Source: Ruminococcus sp. (lineage in GTDB: Bacteria; Bacillota; Clostridia; Oscillospirales; Ruminococcaceae). From it: DNA of 38,356 nucleotides. The first letter of the stretch is position 1. Each line of letters opens with the position of its first letter. Made by a program: the position numbers and the translations under genes. Shown piece by piece: positions 1 through 9,900 of the stretch. The notes under the pieces are model-generated. The model worked only from the letters and a program-made list of their open reading frames with translations, ran no database searches and had not been told where the DNA came from. Where the stretch lies: positions 1-38,356 of the forward strand of contig NZ_JAILMR010000026.1 in NCBI RefSeq assembly GCF_024692365.1. The letters are read 5' to 3'.

Positions 1-234
1 AGCAGCGTCAGCAGCTCTTGTGCAGCCCTTCTTGATAGCGATAGCGCAGCCTACAGTGTAAGCCCACTTAGCGTTCTCGAAGCAGATAGGCTGGATGCCC
101 TCAACGAGCTTGTATATATCCAGACCCTTAGCCTTACATACATCAGCGCACTCCTCGATAGAGTTGATGCCGTATTCCTTTATAACAGCCAGGATCTGCT
201 TTTCTCTTCTCTCATAAGATTCAAATAATGCCAT
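1..234 (-). CDS. GGGtGRT-family protein, 3' part cut by the window edge
   Basis: The first 78 codons of a minus-strand gene are visible; the rest lies beyond base 1. The protein begins MALFESYERREKQILAVIKE and contains GIQPICFENAKWAYTVGCA, which I recognise as the conserved N-terminus of the GGGtGRT family. That family is widespread in anaerobic Firmicutes and has no proven function, but it is habitually encoded beside a NifU/IscU-like scaffold, as it is here. Start at 234 is set by AAGGAGGATC 7 bases upstream. It lies 14 bp after the scaffold gene, so the two are almost certainly one operon. A role in iron-sulfur handling is inferred from this neighbour only. Confidence 0.85.
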   Translation of the reverse strand, partial: MALFESYERREKQILAVIKEYGINSIEECADVCKAKGLDIYKLVEGIQPICFENAKWAYTVGCAIAIKKGCTRAADAA

Positions 235-248
235 GATACTGATCCTCC

Positions 249-941
249 TTATGCCTTTCTGGGGTCAACGAACTTAACGGCATCAGCAACTCTGCCGTAC
301 TGACCCTTAGCCTTCTCAAAAGCTGTATTAGCGTCGTCGCCTGCCTTGATGAAGTCCATCATCTTGCCAAAGTTAACGAACTTGTAGCCGATGATCTCAT
401 CGTCAGCATTCAGAGCGATATCAGTAACATAACCGTCGGTCATCTCCAGGTAACGGGGACCCTTAGCCAGTGTACCGTACATTGTACCAACCTGAGAACG
501 CAGACCCTTACCCAGATCCTCCAGACCTGCACCGATGGGCAGACCGTCCTCGGAGAATGCAGACTGCGAACGACCGTAAACGATCTGCAGGAACAGCTCT
601 CTCATAGCTGTGTTGATAGCGTCACAAACGAGGTCTGTATTCAGAGCCTCCAGAATAGTTCTGCCGGGCAGGATCTCGGAAGCCATAGCTGCGGAATGTG
701 TCATACCGGAACAGCCGATAGTCTCAACGAGAGCCTCCTGTATAACGCCCTCCTTAACATTCAGGGTGAGCTTGCAGGTACCCTGCTGGGGAGCACACCA
801 GCCGATGCCGTGTGTAAAGCCCGAGATATCCTTTATCTCCTTTGCCTTGACCCACTTAGCCTCCTCAGGGATAGGAGCAGCGCCGTGAGCAACGCCCTGT
901 GCGATAGGGCACATTGTTTCAACTTCGTGCGAATAGATCAT
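249..941 (-). CDS. Iron-sulfur cluster assembly scaffold (NifU/IscU-like)
   Basis: This 230-residue protein resembles the NifU N-terminal/IscU fold paired with GGGtGRT proteins. Candidate cluster-ligand cysteines are visible in GIGWCAPQQGTCK (about residues 48 and 56), IGCSGMTHSAAMAS (about 77) and NTDLVCDAINTAM (about 108), the usual spread for a scaffold. A C-terminal extension of about 90 residues (SQVGTMYGTLAKGPRYLEM to KFVDPRKA) goes beyond classical IscU and is typical of the GGGtGRT-linked subgroup. The start at 941 follows AAAGGAG. It is the first gene of the operon and is transcribed from the promoter at 991-1019. The scaffold role follows from family knowledge; what it serves in this organism is not visible. 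Confidence 0.85.
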   Translation of the reverse strand: MIYSHEVETMCPIAQGVAHGAAPIPEEAKWVKAKEIKDISGFTHGIGWCAPQQGTCKLTLNVKEGVIQEALVETIGCSGMTHSAAMASEILPGRTILEALNTDLVCDAINTAMRELFLQIVYGRSQSAFSEDGLPIGAGLEDLGKGLRSQVGTMYGTLAKGPRYLEMTDGYVTDIALNADDEIIGYKFVNFGKMMDFIKAGDDANTAFEKAKGQYGRVADAVKFVDPRKA

Positions 942-990
942 TGATAATAACTCCTTTCGGTTATTTGGCAGACCGTGCTGCCTCTATAAT

Positions 991-1019
991 ATAATACTAC
1001 ATTTTCTCTTACAATTCAA
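991..1019 (-). promoter_or_regulatory. Sigma-A promoter of the Fe-S scaffold operon
   Basis: On the minus strand TTGAAT (1014-1019) is followed after exactly 17 bp by TATTAT (991-996), about 50 bp upstream of the scaffold start codon. Spacing and sequence fit a vegetative promoter. Confidence 0.7.
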
Positions 1020-1100
1020 GTCTTTTTACAAAAATTTTTAATTTTACGCTCATTTTTTCACCCGCCTCAAAACCCGATTTATCGGCGTTTCGGGCAAAAG

Positions 1101-1119
1101 TTAGATTAGTTATACCTAA
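1101..1119. promoter_or_regulatory. DtxR/IdeR-like metal-regulator box (candidate)
   Basis: TTAGATTAGTTATACCTAA is a 19-bp imperfect palindrome matching the classical DtxR/IdeR consensus (TTAGGTTAG..CTAACCTAA) at 14 of 19 positions, including both outer half-sites. It lies between the divergent Fe-S scaffold operon and the C_GCAxxG_C_C gene, upstream of both -35 boxes. Iron- or manganese-dependent control is inferred; no regulator gene is in the window. Confidence 0.45.
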
Positions 1120-1133
1120 CCATCTGATAACTA

Positions 1134-1162
1134 TTGCAATTTTACGGAAACTGTTGTATAAT
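1134..1162 (+). promoter_or_regulatory. Sigma-A promoter of the C_GCAxxG_C_C gene
   Basis: TTGCAA (1134-1139), a 17-bp spacer and a perfect TATAAT (1157-1162) lie 70 bp upstream of the chosen start codon. Confidence 0.75.
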
Positions 1163-1231
1163 ATTTTGTATGCATAAAATGTTTCGAGCATACCTGATCG
1201 CAAAGGTATGACCGAGAAAAGGAGAACTTTC

Positions 1232-1711
1232 ATGATAACAGATCATTCAAAAACAGCCTGCGAGCTTTTTGCAGGCGGATATAACTGCGCACAATCGGTG
1301 TTCGCAGCTTTTACAGACGTTACAGGCATGGATAAGGAAACAGCTCTGAAACTTTCTTCAAGCTTCGGCGGAGGAATGGGCAGATTGAGAGAAGTCTGCG
1401 GAGCCTGTTCTGCGATGTTCATGGTACTTGGTATGCTCTACGGTACGGGCGAAGAATTCGGATACGAAGACAAAGCCGACCACTACAAGCGCATACAGGC
1501 GGCTGCCGAACAGTTCAAAGAAAAGCACGGCACTATCATCTGCCGCGAACTTCTGCAAGGGCTGAAAGCAACAAGTGACCCATCACCCGAGCACCGCACC
1601 GAGCAGTATTATAAGGTACGCCCCTGCATAAGATTTGTTGAAACCGCCGCAGAGATACTCGACAAATACATCGCCGAAAACCCGATAGACAGCATTTCAG
1701 ACAATAAGTAA
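1232..1711 (+). CDS. C_GCAxxG_C_C family protein (probable redox protein)
   Basis: This 159-residue protein carries the family signature in order: GYNCAQSVFAAF, FGGGMGRLREVCGACSAMFMVLG, CRELL and RPCIRFVETAAEIL. The conserved cysteines and the Gly-Gly-Gly-Met segment define the family, often annotated as a putative redox-active protein; the reaction is unknown. An in-frame ATG at 1208 would add 8 residues, but AAAGGAG sits just before the ATG at 1232, so I chose 1232. It stands alone behind its own promoter, divergent from the Fe-S scaffold operon, with a DtxR-like box between. This suggests a shared link to metal or redox state, which is inference. Confidence 0.85.
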   Translation: MITDHSKTACELFAGGYNCAQSVFAAFTDVTGMDKETALKLSSSFGGGMGRLREVCGACSAMFMVLGMLYGTGEEFGYEDKADHYKRIQAAAEQFKEKHGTIICRELLQGLKATSDPSPEHRTEQYYKVRPCIRFVETAAEILDKYIAENPIDSISDNK

Positions 1712-1769
1712 AACCAAACAACACATATTAATAATATTTATGTAAAACGCCGAAAATATTAAGAAAATA

Positions 1770-1798
1770 TTGAAATAACCATTATAATGAGTTATAAT
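1770..1798 (+). promoter_or_regulatory. Sigma-A promoter of the small membrane protein gene
   Basis: TTGAAA (1770-1775), a 17-bp spacer and TATAAT (1793-1798), 38 bp before the start codon. Confidence 0.75.
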
Positions 1799-1836
1799 TA
1801 TATCATTAAATGAATTTATGAAATAGGGGGATATTT

Positions 1837-2127
1837 ATGGAACCGATCAAGGCTTTTATTCAAAAATGGCGTGATAAACTTGCATATATGGAATTCAGCG
1901 ACCTTTTCCCACAGAACAAGAAGTGTGATGTACGTGATATCAGAAGCGTGATATTCTTCATCGGCATTTATCTTGTTGCGCTTATTTTCTGCGCACTTTT
2001 CTTTGTTGTACTGGGCACTATACCATTCATCTGGTGGCTGTTCAGATTCATCGGCGTAGTAGTAGGCATCTATGCACTGGTAGGCATGGTACACATACTA
2101 TTGCAATATATGAAATATAACGGTTGA
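1837..2127 (+). CDS. Small two-helix membrane protein, function unknown
   Basis: This is a 96-residue protein with a charged N-terminal third (residues 1-35, one cysteine, KKCDVRD). Two hydrophobic stretches follow: about 36-60 (SVIFFIGIYLVALIFCALFF) and about 62-90 (IPFIWWLFRFIGVVVGIYAL). The tail, QYMKYNG, is short and polar. I do not recognise a family. Start 1837 is supported by AGGGGG and by a well-placed promoter, and a strong terminator follows 15 bp after the stop, so this is a real single-gene unit. A cytoplasmic N-terminus with a helical hairpin in the membrane is the likely topology. Confidence 0.75.
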   Translation: MEPIKAFIQKWRDKLAYMEFSDLFPQNKKCDVRDIRSVIFFIGIYLVALIFCALFFVVLGTIPFIWWLFRFIGVVVGIYALVGMVHILLQYMKYNG

Positions 2128-2141
2128 TATATGTATATTTT

Positions 2142-2171
2142 GCCCGCAGGTATTTGCCTGCGGGATTTTTT
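2142..2171 (+). terminator. Intrinsic terminator after the small membrane protein
   Basis: CCCGCAGG, loop TATTTG, CCTGCGGG, then ATTTTTTG: a perfect 8-bp GC-rich stem with a U tract. Confidence 0.9.
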
Positions 2172-2216
2172 GTTTCGCGGCAGAAAGTGAGCGATAATAA
2201 CAAACGTTGACGCGAA

Positions 2217-2338
2217 TTGAGCCAAAGCTCTCTTCTTTCGCATTCTATCCCCAGTACAGCTTCGTTGATGCCCTGTCAATAATTTATGAACACACTAGCA
2301 CTTCGCTTTTAGTGTTATGCATTATGCATTATGAATTA
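2217..2338 (-). repeat. Fragment D of the dispersed structured repeat (5' end only)
   Basis: Read on the minus strand this holds a leader (about 2281-2338) with the hairpin ACACTAAAAGCGAAG..TAGTGT. It is followed by TTGACAGGGC, TGTACTGGGGATAGAATGC and AAGAGAGCTTTGG. These blocks match the 5' ends of the full copies at 21948, 22323 and 26515 and the fragment at 37876. The 3' two thirds of the element, including the central stem, are absent. It lies between the terminator at 2142 and the promoter at 2351. Confidence 0.75.
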
Positions 2339-2350
2339 AAACCCCATATG

Positions 2351-2379
2351 TTGACAAAGCCCCGCTCGCATGATAAAAT
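2351..2379 (+). promoter_or_regulatory. Sigma-A promoter of the HtrA-like protease gene
   Basis: A perfect TTGACA (2351-2356), a 17-bp spacer and TAAAAT (2374-2379) lie 17 bp before the start codon. The repeat fragment ends about a dozen bases upstream. Confidence 0.8.
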
Positions 2380-2396
2380 AATATAGGGGTGATGAT

Positions 2397-3905
2397 ATGT
2401 CAAGAATGATCGATAGACTGGCAGAGTCAGGCAGCGGATGTTTTGTGCGCTGCGTTGGCGTTTCTGACAGCTATCTGCTTGATATTGAAGAACTTGACCG
2501 CCGTTTTGAGGGAGAGGGCTATCTTCGCCTGAACAAACTTGATACTCCTACAAACAGCGATGAACTTGAAAGACTCAGAAAAGAATCCGAGGAATTTGCC
2601 GAAAGCTTTGAGGGCGCTCGTCTTCTCGCACTTTACCGCGAAAGCGTCAGCAATTTAAATCCGTCGATAGAAACTAACCTCATCACCAGCCTGCTCTACT
2701 GGAGCAAGCTGCTGGGCAGCCGCACAGGCGGAGTGCTTATCTACTGCGGCAAAGCAGGCTACAAGGAATATCTTTTCTGCTATCTGGCATATATGAAGGG
2801 CTGGAGAGTCCTCATGCTGATGCCCGAGGGCGAGGGCAAACTTTCCTCTGTTCTTACAGAGAAGTCAGAACTGATAACGTTGGGTATGCCTTATGCGGTG
2901 CAGATACCTGCGTATGTTCCGCCGAGACCCGTAACTCCCCCGCCTTTAAGACAACCTGCTCCCCGTACCTATCCAAGTACTCCGCAGGCAGACAATACCC
3001 GCTACGGCACACCTCCTCGTGAGTACAGAAACGGTCCCCGTCCCAATGCACCTATGCGGGGCGATGAGGGTAACATCAAGGTCACGATACCTCCACGTGA
3101 GCGCAGGAACGGACCTCGACCCAATGCGCCTATGCGCGGCGATGAGGACAACATCAAAGTCAAGATACCGCCCCGCCCACGCAGCAAGGGCAGTTCAAAT
3201 GTGCCAAGGCAGACACGCCGTGCAGAGGACATTCCTTTCGACACCCACAGCGATATCCCGACGGTAGAAAATAACTTCACGCCTATTCCGAAACGGGACA
3301 ACTCCCCTGCCCAACAGCCCTATAATTCCCGTCGCGAACTTTCTTCTGAGGAGATCGCAAGGCTTGCTGAATCGGTGGTGATGATTACCGTCTGTGACAA
3401 GTTCGGCGACATGATCGGCAGTGGTTCGGGAATAGTTATAAACGCTGACGGATATATACTGACCAATCATCATGTTATCAACAAAGGCAGTTATTTCCTT
3501 GCGAGGTTTGAGAACGACCGCACGGCTTACCCTGTACAGATAGTCAAGTACAACAACGTTCATGATATGGCACTGCTGAAAATACAGCGCCGTGCAAAAC
3601 CGCTGAGATTGTACAGAAACAAACAGACGGATCTTGTCCGCGGGCAAAAAGTTATCGCTATCGGAAGTCCTCTGGGACTGTTCAACACCGTATCCGACGG
3701 AATAATCTCGGGATTCCGCGTAATAGATGTCACCGATATGATACAGTTCACCGCACCAATATCCCCGGGAAGTTCGGGCGGCGCACTGCTGAACACCTAC
3801 GGCGAGATAATCGGTATGTGTACTGGCGGCGCAAAGGAAGGTCAGAACATCAACCTTGCAGTAAGCTGCCGCATGATCGAACCGTTCATCATGAATTTCA
3901 TTTAA
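2397..3905 (+). CDS. Trypsin/HtrA-like serine protease with a novel N-terminal domain
   Basis: This 502-residue protein has three parts. Residues 1-170 form an alpha/beta-looking domain of uncertain identity; the stretch GGVLIYCGKAGYKEYLFCY with YMKGWRVLMLMPEGEG faintly recalls the YceG-type domain of tellurite-associated modules, at low confidence. Residues 172-310 are a proline/arginine-rich linker with a duplicated 26-residue unit (RNGPRPNAPMRGDE). Residues 330-500 are a chymotrypsin-fold protease with His359 in TNHHVI, Asp390 in VHDMALLKI and Ser460 in SPGSSGGALL, so the triad is complete. There is no signal peptide, membrane anchor or PDZ domain, unlike secreted HtrA/DegP proteins, so it may act in the cytoplasm. 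Start 2397 follows AGGGGTGAT. A hairpin terminator follows the stop. Confidence 0.85.
   Translation: MSRMIDRLAESGSGCFVRCVGVSDSYLLDIEELDRRFEGEGYLRLNKLDTPTNSDELERLRKESEEFAESFEGARLLALYRESVSNLNPSIETNLITSLLYWSKLLGSRTGGVLIYCGKAGYKEYLFCYLAYMKGWRVLMLMPEGEGKLSSVLTEKSELITLGMPYAVQIPAYVPPRPVTPPPLRQPAPRTYPSTPQADNTRYGTPPREYRNGPRPNAPMRGDEGNIKVTIPPRERRNGPRPNAPMRGDEDNIKVKIPPRPRSKGSSNVPRQTRRAEDIPFDTHSDIPTVENNFTPIPKRDNSPAQQPYNSRRELSSEEIARLAESVVMITVCDKFGDMIGSGSGIVINADGYILTNHHVINKGSYFLARFENDRTAYPVQIVKYNNVHDMALLKIQRRAKPLRLYRNKQTDLVRGQKVIAIGSPLGLFNTVSDGIISGFRVIDVTDMIQFTAPISPGSSGGALLNTYGEIIGMCTGGAKEGQNINLAVSCRMIEPFIMNFI
3012..3167 (+). repeat. 78-bp tandem duplication in the protease linker
   Basis: Two adjacent in-frame 78-bp units (3012-3089 and 3090-3167) encode PPREYRNGPRPNAPMRGDEG and its near copy PPRERRNGPRPNAPMRGDED. 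They lengthen the basic proline-rich linker between the N-terminal domain and the protease domain. Confidence 0.85.
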
Positions 3906-3921
3906 AAGTGCATATAACACA

Positions 3922-3957
3922 GAAACGGCTTTCCATTTTCGGAAAGCCGTTTTTTCT
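3922..3957 (+). terminator. Intrinsic terminator after the protease gene
   Basis: AACGGCTTTCC, loop ATTTTC, GGAAAGCCGTT and a run of T. It lies between convergent genes. The minus-strand version lacks a good U tract, so it mainly serves the plus strand. Confidence 0.85.
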
Positions 3958-3963
3958 GTCGCA

Positions 3964-6900
3964 TTATTTTATTTGTCTCTTGCCCTTGATATGTGCTGCG
4001 ATCTGCGTAATGTCGGTAACATTGACCTTACCGTCGCCATTTACATCGGCAGCTAAGAGCGAATCGCCTGTAAGTTTCTTCTTACCCTTGATGTGAGCCG
4101 CTATCTTGGTAATATCGGAAACGTTTATGGCACCATCGCCGTTTACGTCGCCCTTCTTGACCTTTGATGTGGACTTATCAACGATAGCAAAACCTACGCT
4201 TGTCTTGCCTGCATAGTTGCCCTTACCTGTTATAACTACCTTAGCAGCACCTGCTGTGGTGTTGTTCTCGTAAGAAACGGTGTAATCAGTGCCCGAGGTC
4301 AGCAGCTTGCCGCCGTCGTAGACTTTCACCTTTGGTGTGATAGCTTTTCCACTGTACGCATACTCGTTCTTTTCAAGCACAACTTCAAGACCTGCAACAT
4401 TTTTGCCCTTTATCGCAAATTTCTTTTCGGTAGAACCCGAGTAGTTTCCTGTACCTGTTATCACAGCCGAAGCAGTACCTGCCGCAGTGTTGTTCTTGTA
4501 TTGAACAGTGAAATCTCTGCCCTCGACAAGTTCAGTGCCATCAGCTGTAACGGTAACAACGGGAGTTTTTGCGCCGCCGTCATATTCAAAGCTTGTAGTC
4601 GAAAGTGCAGCCTGTGCGCCTGCAAGTGACTTGGACTTTATGGTGAATCCTGTGGTAATTGTATCCTTATAACCGCCTCTGCCTAACACCACAAGAGTTG
4701 CCCTGCCTGCATTGACATTGTTATAGCATACAACTTCAAAATCCTGATGTTCTTTCAGCGTTGCAGAACCGTTGGTAAGAGTTACCTGCGGTTTCTTGGC
4801 TGTGCCGTCGTATACGAATGCGGTGGAATTCATCGTGACCTTGAAGCCCGAAATTGACTTTGCATTAGCCGAACCGATAATGAACTGCTGCAATACCGTG
4901 CCGTAGTAGTTGCCCTGTCCGCTTATGTTTACATAAGCTATGCCTGCTGAGGTATTGGAAGAATATGTAACCATATAATCCCTGTTCTCAACAAGTGTTC
5001 TGCCGTCCTTTTCGATGGTGACAGAGGGACAACGTGCGCTTCCGTTCGCATCATAGTAGTACTTTTCAAGCTTAACAGAAGCCTTGGAGATATCGCTCGA
5101 CTTTATCTTGAAATACTTGGTAACTGTGCCGCTGTAATTGCCTGTGCAGTTTACATTAACGACAGCGTTGCCTGCTATGATGTTATCAGAATAAGAAAGT
5201 GTATAATCTATCTTTTCAGTGAGTACCCTGCTGCCGTTCTTTACAGTGACTTTAGGCTTTCTCGCTGTGCCGTTGTACTCATAGCTTTCGGGAGAAACGG
5301 TTATATCCAAAGACTTCGCGGCTTTCGCTGTGATGGTGAAGTTTGTTTCATAGATACCGCGGTATGCACCTGTACCTGTTATGATGACCTTAGCTTTTCC
5401 TGCATCCACATTTGAAACGTAATCAACAGTATAATCAACGCCCTTTGTAAGAACATCGGTGTTGTCCCTTATGATAACATCGGGAGTTATAGCACTGCCT
5501 GTATATTCAGCAGACTTTTTAGCCAGAGTGATACTGCAATCAGCGATGTTGTTTGAATCTGCTTTCTTAGCTGTGATAGTGAATTCCGCGTACTTTCTGC
5601 CTGTGTAGTTGCCTCTGCCGTTTACGTATACGCGGGCTTTGCCTGCTTCAACGTTATTGCCGTAGGAGACTACGTAGTCAGCACCCTCTTTGAGTGTCTT
5701 CATGCCCTCGGTAACAACAACGGAAGGCTTCTTCTCTGTGCCGTCGTAGATGTAATTTTCTGACTGAACAGCTATTTTTACATTGGTGATAGGTGCAGGC
5801 GAAATTGTGAAATGCAGTGTGCCTGTACCCGCATATTCACCGATACCTGTAACTATAACGCTTGCTGTGCCTGCGTTGATGTTCTTGTCATAATCATAGG
5901 TGTAATCAACGCCGTTTCTCAGTGTCTTGTCGCCGTGCTTTACGGTAGGCACAGGCTTTTTAGCCATGCCGTCATATACGAATGAATCCGCGTTGAGAGT
6001 AGCCTTGCAAGTTCCGATGTTTACAGCTTCAGCCTTGTTAATGGTGAAGTTCACCGTCTTGGAATCGGAATAGTTGCCCTTGCCCTTTACGGTTACGGTA
6101 GCTGTACCTATCTTGGTATTGTTTGAATATGTCACAGTATAATCAGTACCGCTGACAAGTTTCTTTGAACCATCGGTAACAGTAACTGTGGGCTGTTTTG
6201 CATTGCCGTCATAAGTGAAAGCAGTAGCTGAAAGTGTAACAGTCAGTTCGCTTACAGATTTTGCAGTTATCTTGAACGACTTGTTTACAGAACCTGCATA
6301 GTTGCCGACACCCTTTACAGTAACGGTGGCAGTACCTGCATTTACATTGTTAGTGTAAGCAACTGCGTAATCCTTGCCGTTTGTAAGGGTTCTTGAACCA
6401 TCGGTAACAGTAACATCAGGCTTCTTTGCATTGCCGTCATAGGTATAGCTTGCAGGAGATACCGCAACTGAAAGAACATTTACAGACTTCTGATTGATAG
6501 TGAATGTCTTCGTAATGCTTCCCGTATATCTGCCAAGACCCATGATATTCACGGTGGCAGTACCCGCATTTACGTTATCGGTATAGGATACGATATAATC
6601 CACGCCGTTTGAAAGTGTGGTAGAACCGTTCTTTACAGTAACGGAAGGCTTCTTCTCTGTGCCGTCATAGGTATACGAACTTGTTCCCAGTGTTGCGGTG
6701 CAGCTGCTGAGAGATACGGCAGCAGGTTCGCTGATTGTAAAGCTTGCAGCCTTTGTACCTGTGTAGTTGCCCTTACCAGTGATGGTCACGGTTGCTGTAC
6801 CGACATTGGTGTTATTTGCATATGCAACAGTGTAATCGGTGTTGTTTGTAAGGGTCTTTGTACCATCCTTGACCGTTACGGCAGGTTTCTTCTCCTTGCC

Positions 6901-9900
6901 GTCATAGGTGTAGCTTGCAGGAGAAACTGCAACTGTCAGGGTGTTTGCATTCTTCGGGTTTATTGTGAATGTCTTAGTGGTGGTATCATTATAATTGCCG
7001 ATACCCTTGATAGTAACGGTAGCTGTACCCGCGTTGGTATTATTTGTATATGTAACAGTAAAGTCAGTACCCTCAACAAGGTTTTCGGAACCATTCTGGA
7101 TATTTACCGCAGGCTTTCTTGCAGTACCATCATAGGTATAAGAAGTTGTACCCAGAGTGATAGTGCATTTAGCGATAGATATGGGTGCCGCTTTGCTTAT
7201 GGTGAAGTTCACTGTCTTTGTGCCTGTGTAGTTGCCAATGCCTGTGATGTTCGCCTTAGCTGTACCAACTTCGGTATTAGCGGAATATGAAACAGTATAA
7301 TCAACGCCGTTAACAAGAGTCTTACTGCCATCGGTAACTGTTACCGCAGGAGTTTTGGGCTTGCCGTCATAGGTATAGCTTGTAGGTGAAACTGTGGCTG
7401 TCAGGCTGCTTGCACTCTTCGCATTGATAGTGAAGGTCTTGTTTACAGTACCTGTATACTTGCCCTTTCCTGTTACGGTGACAGTAGCTGTACCCGCATT
7501 GGTATTATTGGAATAAGTTACTGTATAATCAGTACCCTTAACAAGAGTTGTACTGCCGTTCTTAACAGTTACAGCAGGCTGTTTTGCTGTACCGTCATAG
7601 GTATAGGAAGTCGCACCCAGAGAAATAGTGCAGCTGCTGAGAGGTACAGCAGCAGGTTCGCTGATAGTAAAGTTCACCGACTTTGTACCTGTGTAGTTGC
7701 CCTTACCTGTGATGGTAGCTGTTGCTGTGCCAACACCGGAGTTGTTTGAATAGGATACAGTAAAGTCAGTACCTGCTTCAAGAACCTTAGTGCCGTCCTT
7801 TACGGTGACCGCAGGGGTCTTTGCAGTGCCGTCATAAACATAGCTTGCAGGCGAAACTGTAACTGTCAGGCTGCTTGCATTTTTCGCAGAGATAGTGAAG
7901 TTCTTTGAAACAGTGCCTGTATATCTGCCCATACCCATAATGGTAACAGTAGCTGTACCCGCATTGATATTGTTGTAGTATTCAACGGTATAATCTGTAC
8001 CATTTGAAAGGGTCTTGCTGCTGTCACTGACAGTAACGGTAGGTTTCTTGGCTGTGCCGTCATAGGTATAGCTGGTCGTACCAAGAGAAATAGTGCAGCC
8101 GCTTATTGAGACCGCAGCAGGCTGGCTGATAGTGAATGTCTTAACAGCTGAACCTGTGTAGTTGCCCTTACCTGTGATGGTAACGCTGGCAGTTCCCACA
8201 TTGGTGTTATCGGAATAGGTTACGGTATAATCAGTACCGCCGGTAAGAGTTTTGCTGCCGTCCTTAACGGTAACAGAGGGCTTCTTTGCAGTGCCGTCAT
8301 AGGTATAGCTTGAAGCTGAAAGTGTTATCGCAAGTTCGCTCATATCCTTAGCCGAAATGGTAAAGTTCTTTGAGGCTGAACCTGTATAATTGCCCTTACC
8401 TGTGATAGTCACCTTAGCAGTGCCAGCATTAGTGTTGGAGGAATATGCAACGGTATAATCAGTGCCGTTTTCAAGGACGGTGTCGCCATCAGCAACGATG
8501 ACAGTAGGCTTCTTGGCTGTGCCGTCATAGGTGCAGCTTGCAGGCGAAATGGTGATAGTCATACCGCTTACACTCTTTGCAGAGATAGTAAAGGTCTTAG
8601 ATACAGAACCAGAGTAACTGCCCTTACCTGTGATAGTAACGGTAGCGGTACCAACATTGGTATTGTTTGAATAGGTCACAGTATAATCAGTACCGCTGGT
8701 AAGAGTTTTGCTGCCATTCTTTACTGTAACGGTCGGCTTCTTTGCAGTGCCGTCATAAGTATAGCTTGTGGTACCCAATGTAACAGTGCAGTTGCTGATA
8801 GGAGTAGCCGCGGGGCTGCTGATATTGAAGTTCGCGGACTTTGTTCCCGAATAATTTCCTTTACCTGTGATTGTAACGGTAGCTGTACCAACATTAGTGT
8901 TGTTTGAATACGCAACTGTATAATCTGTACCGCTGGTAAGTGTTTTACTACCGTCTTTGACTGTTACGGTAGGCTTCTTAGCTGTGCCGTCATAGGTATA
9001 GCTTGTCTGTGAAAGTGTCATAGTAAGTCCACTGACACTCTTTGCATTGATAGTAAAATTCTTTACAACAGAACCTGTATAGGAACCTGCACCCTTTATT
9101 GTAACAGAAGCTGTACCCGCATTGGTATTTGCGGAATATACAACAGTATAATCAGTGCCTTTGGTGAGAGTCTTGCTTCCGTCTTTTACTGTGACGGCGG
9201 GCTGTTTTGCTGTGCCGTCATAGGTATAACTTGTTGTATCAAGTGTTACAGTACAGGTGCTGATTGCTTTTGTAGCACTGCTTATGGTGTAGGTAGCGGA
9301 CTTTGTTCCCGAATAATTTCCTTTACCTGTTATGGTAACAGTAGCTGTACCAACATTAGTGTTGTTTGAATACGTAACTGTATAATCTGTACCGCTGGTA
9401 AGTGTTTTACTGCCGTCCTTTACGGTTACAGTAGGTTTCTTAGCTGTACCGTCATAGGTGTAGCTTGTCTGTGAAAGGGTTATAGTAAGTCCGCTGACAC
9501 TCTTTGCATTGATAGTAAAATTCTTTACAACAGAACCTGTGTATGAACCCGCCCCCTTTATTGTTACAGATGCTGTACCCGCATTGGTATTTGCAGAATA
9601 TACAACAGTATAATCAGTGCCTTTGGTGAGAGTCTTGCTTCCGTCTTTTACTGTGACGGCGGGCTGTTTTGCTGTGCCGTCATAGGTATAACTTGTTGTG
9701 CCAAGTGTTACAGTACAGGTGCTGATTGCTTTTGTAGCACTGCTTATGGTGTAGGTAGCGGACTTTGTTCCTGAATAGTTGCCCTTACCTGTGATGGTAA
9801 CGGTAGCTGTACCAACGTTAGTGTTGTTTGAATACGCAACGGTATAGTCTGTACCGCTGGTCAGAGTTTTACTGCCGTCCTTTACGGTTACAGTAGGCTT

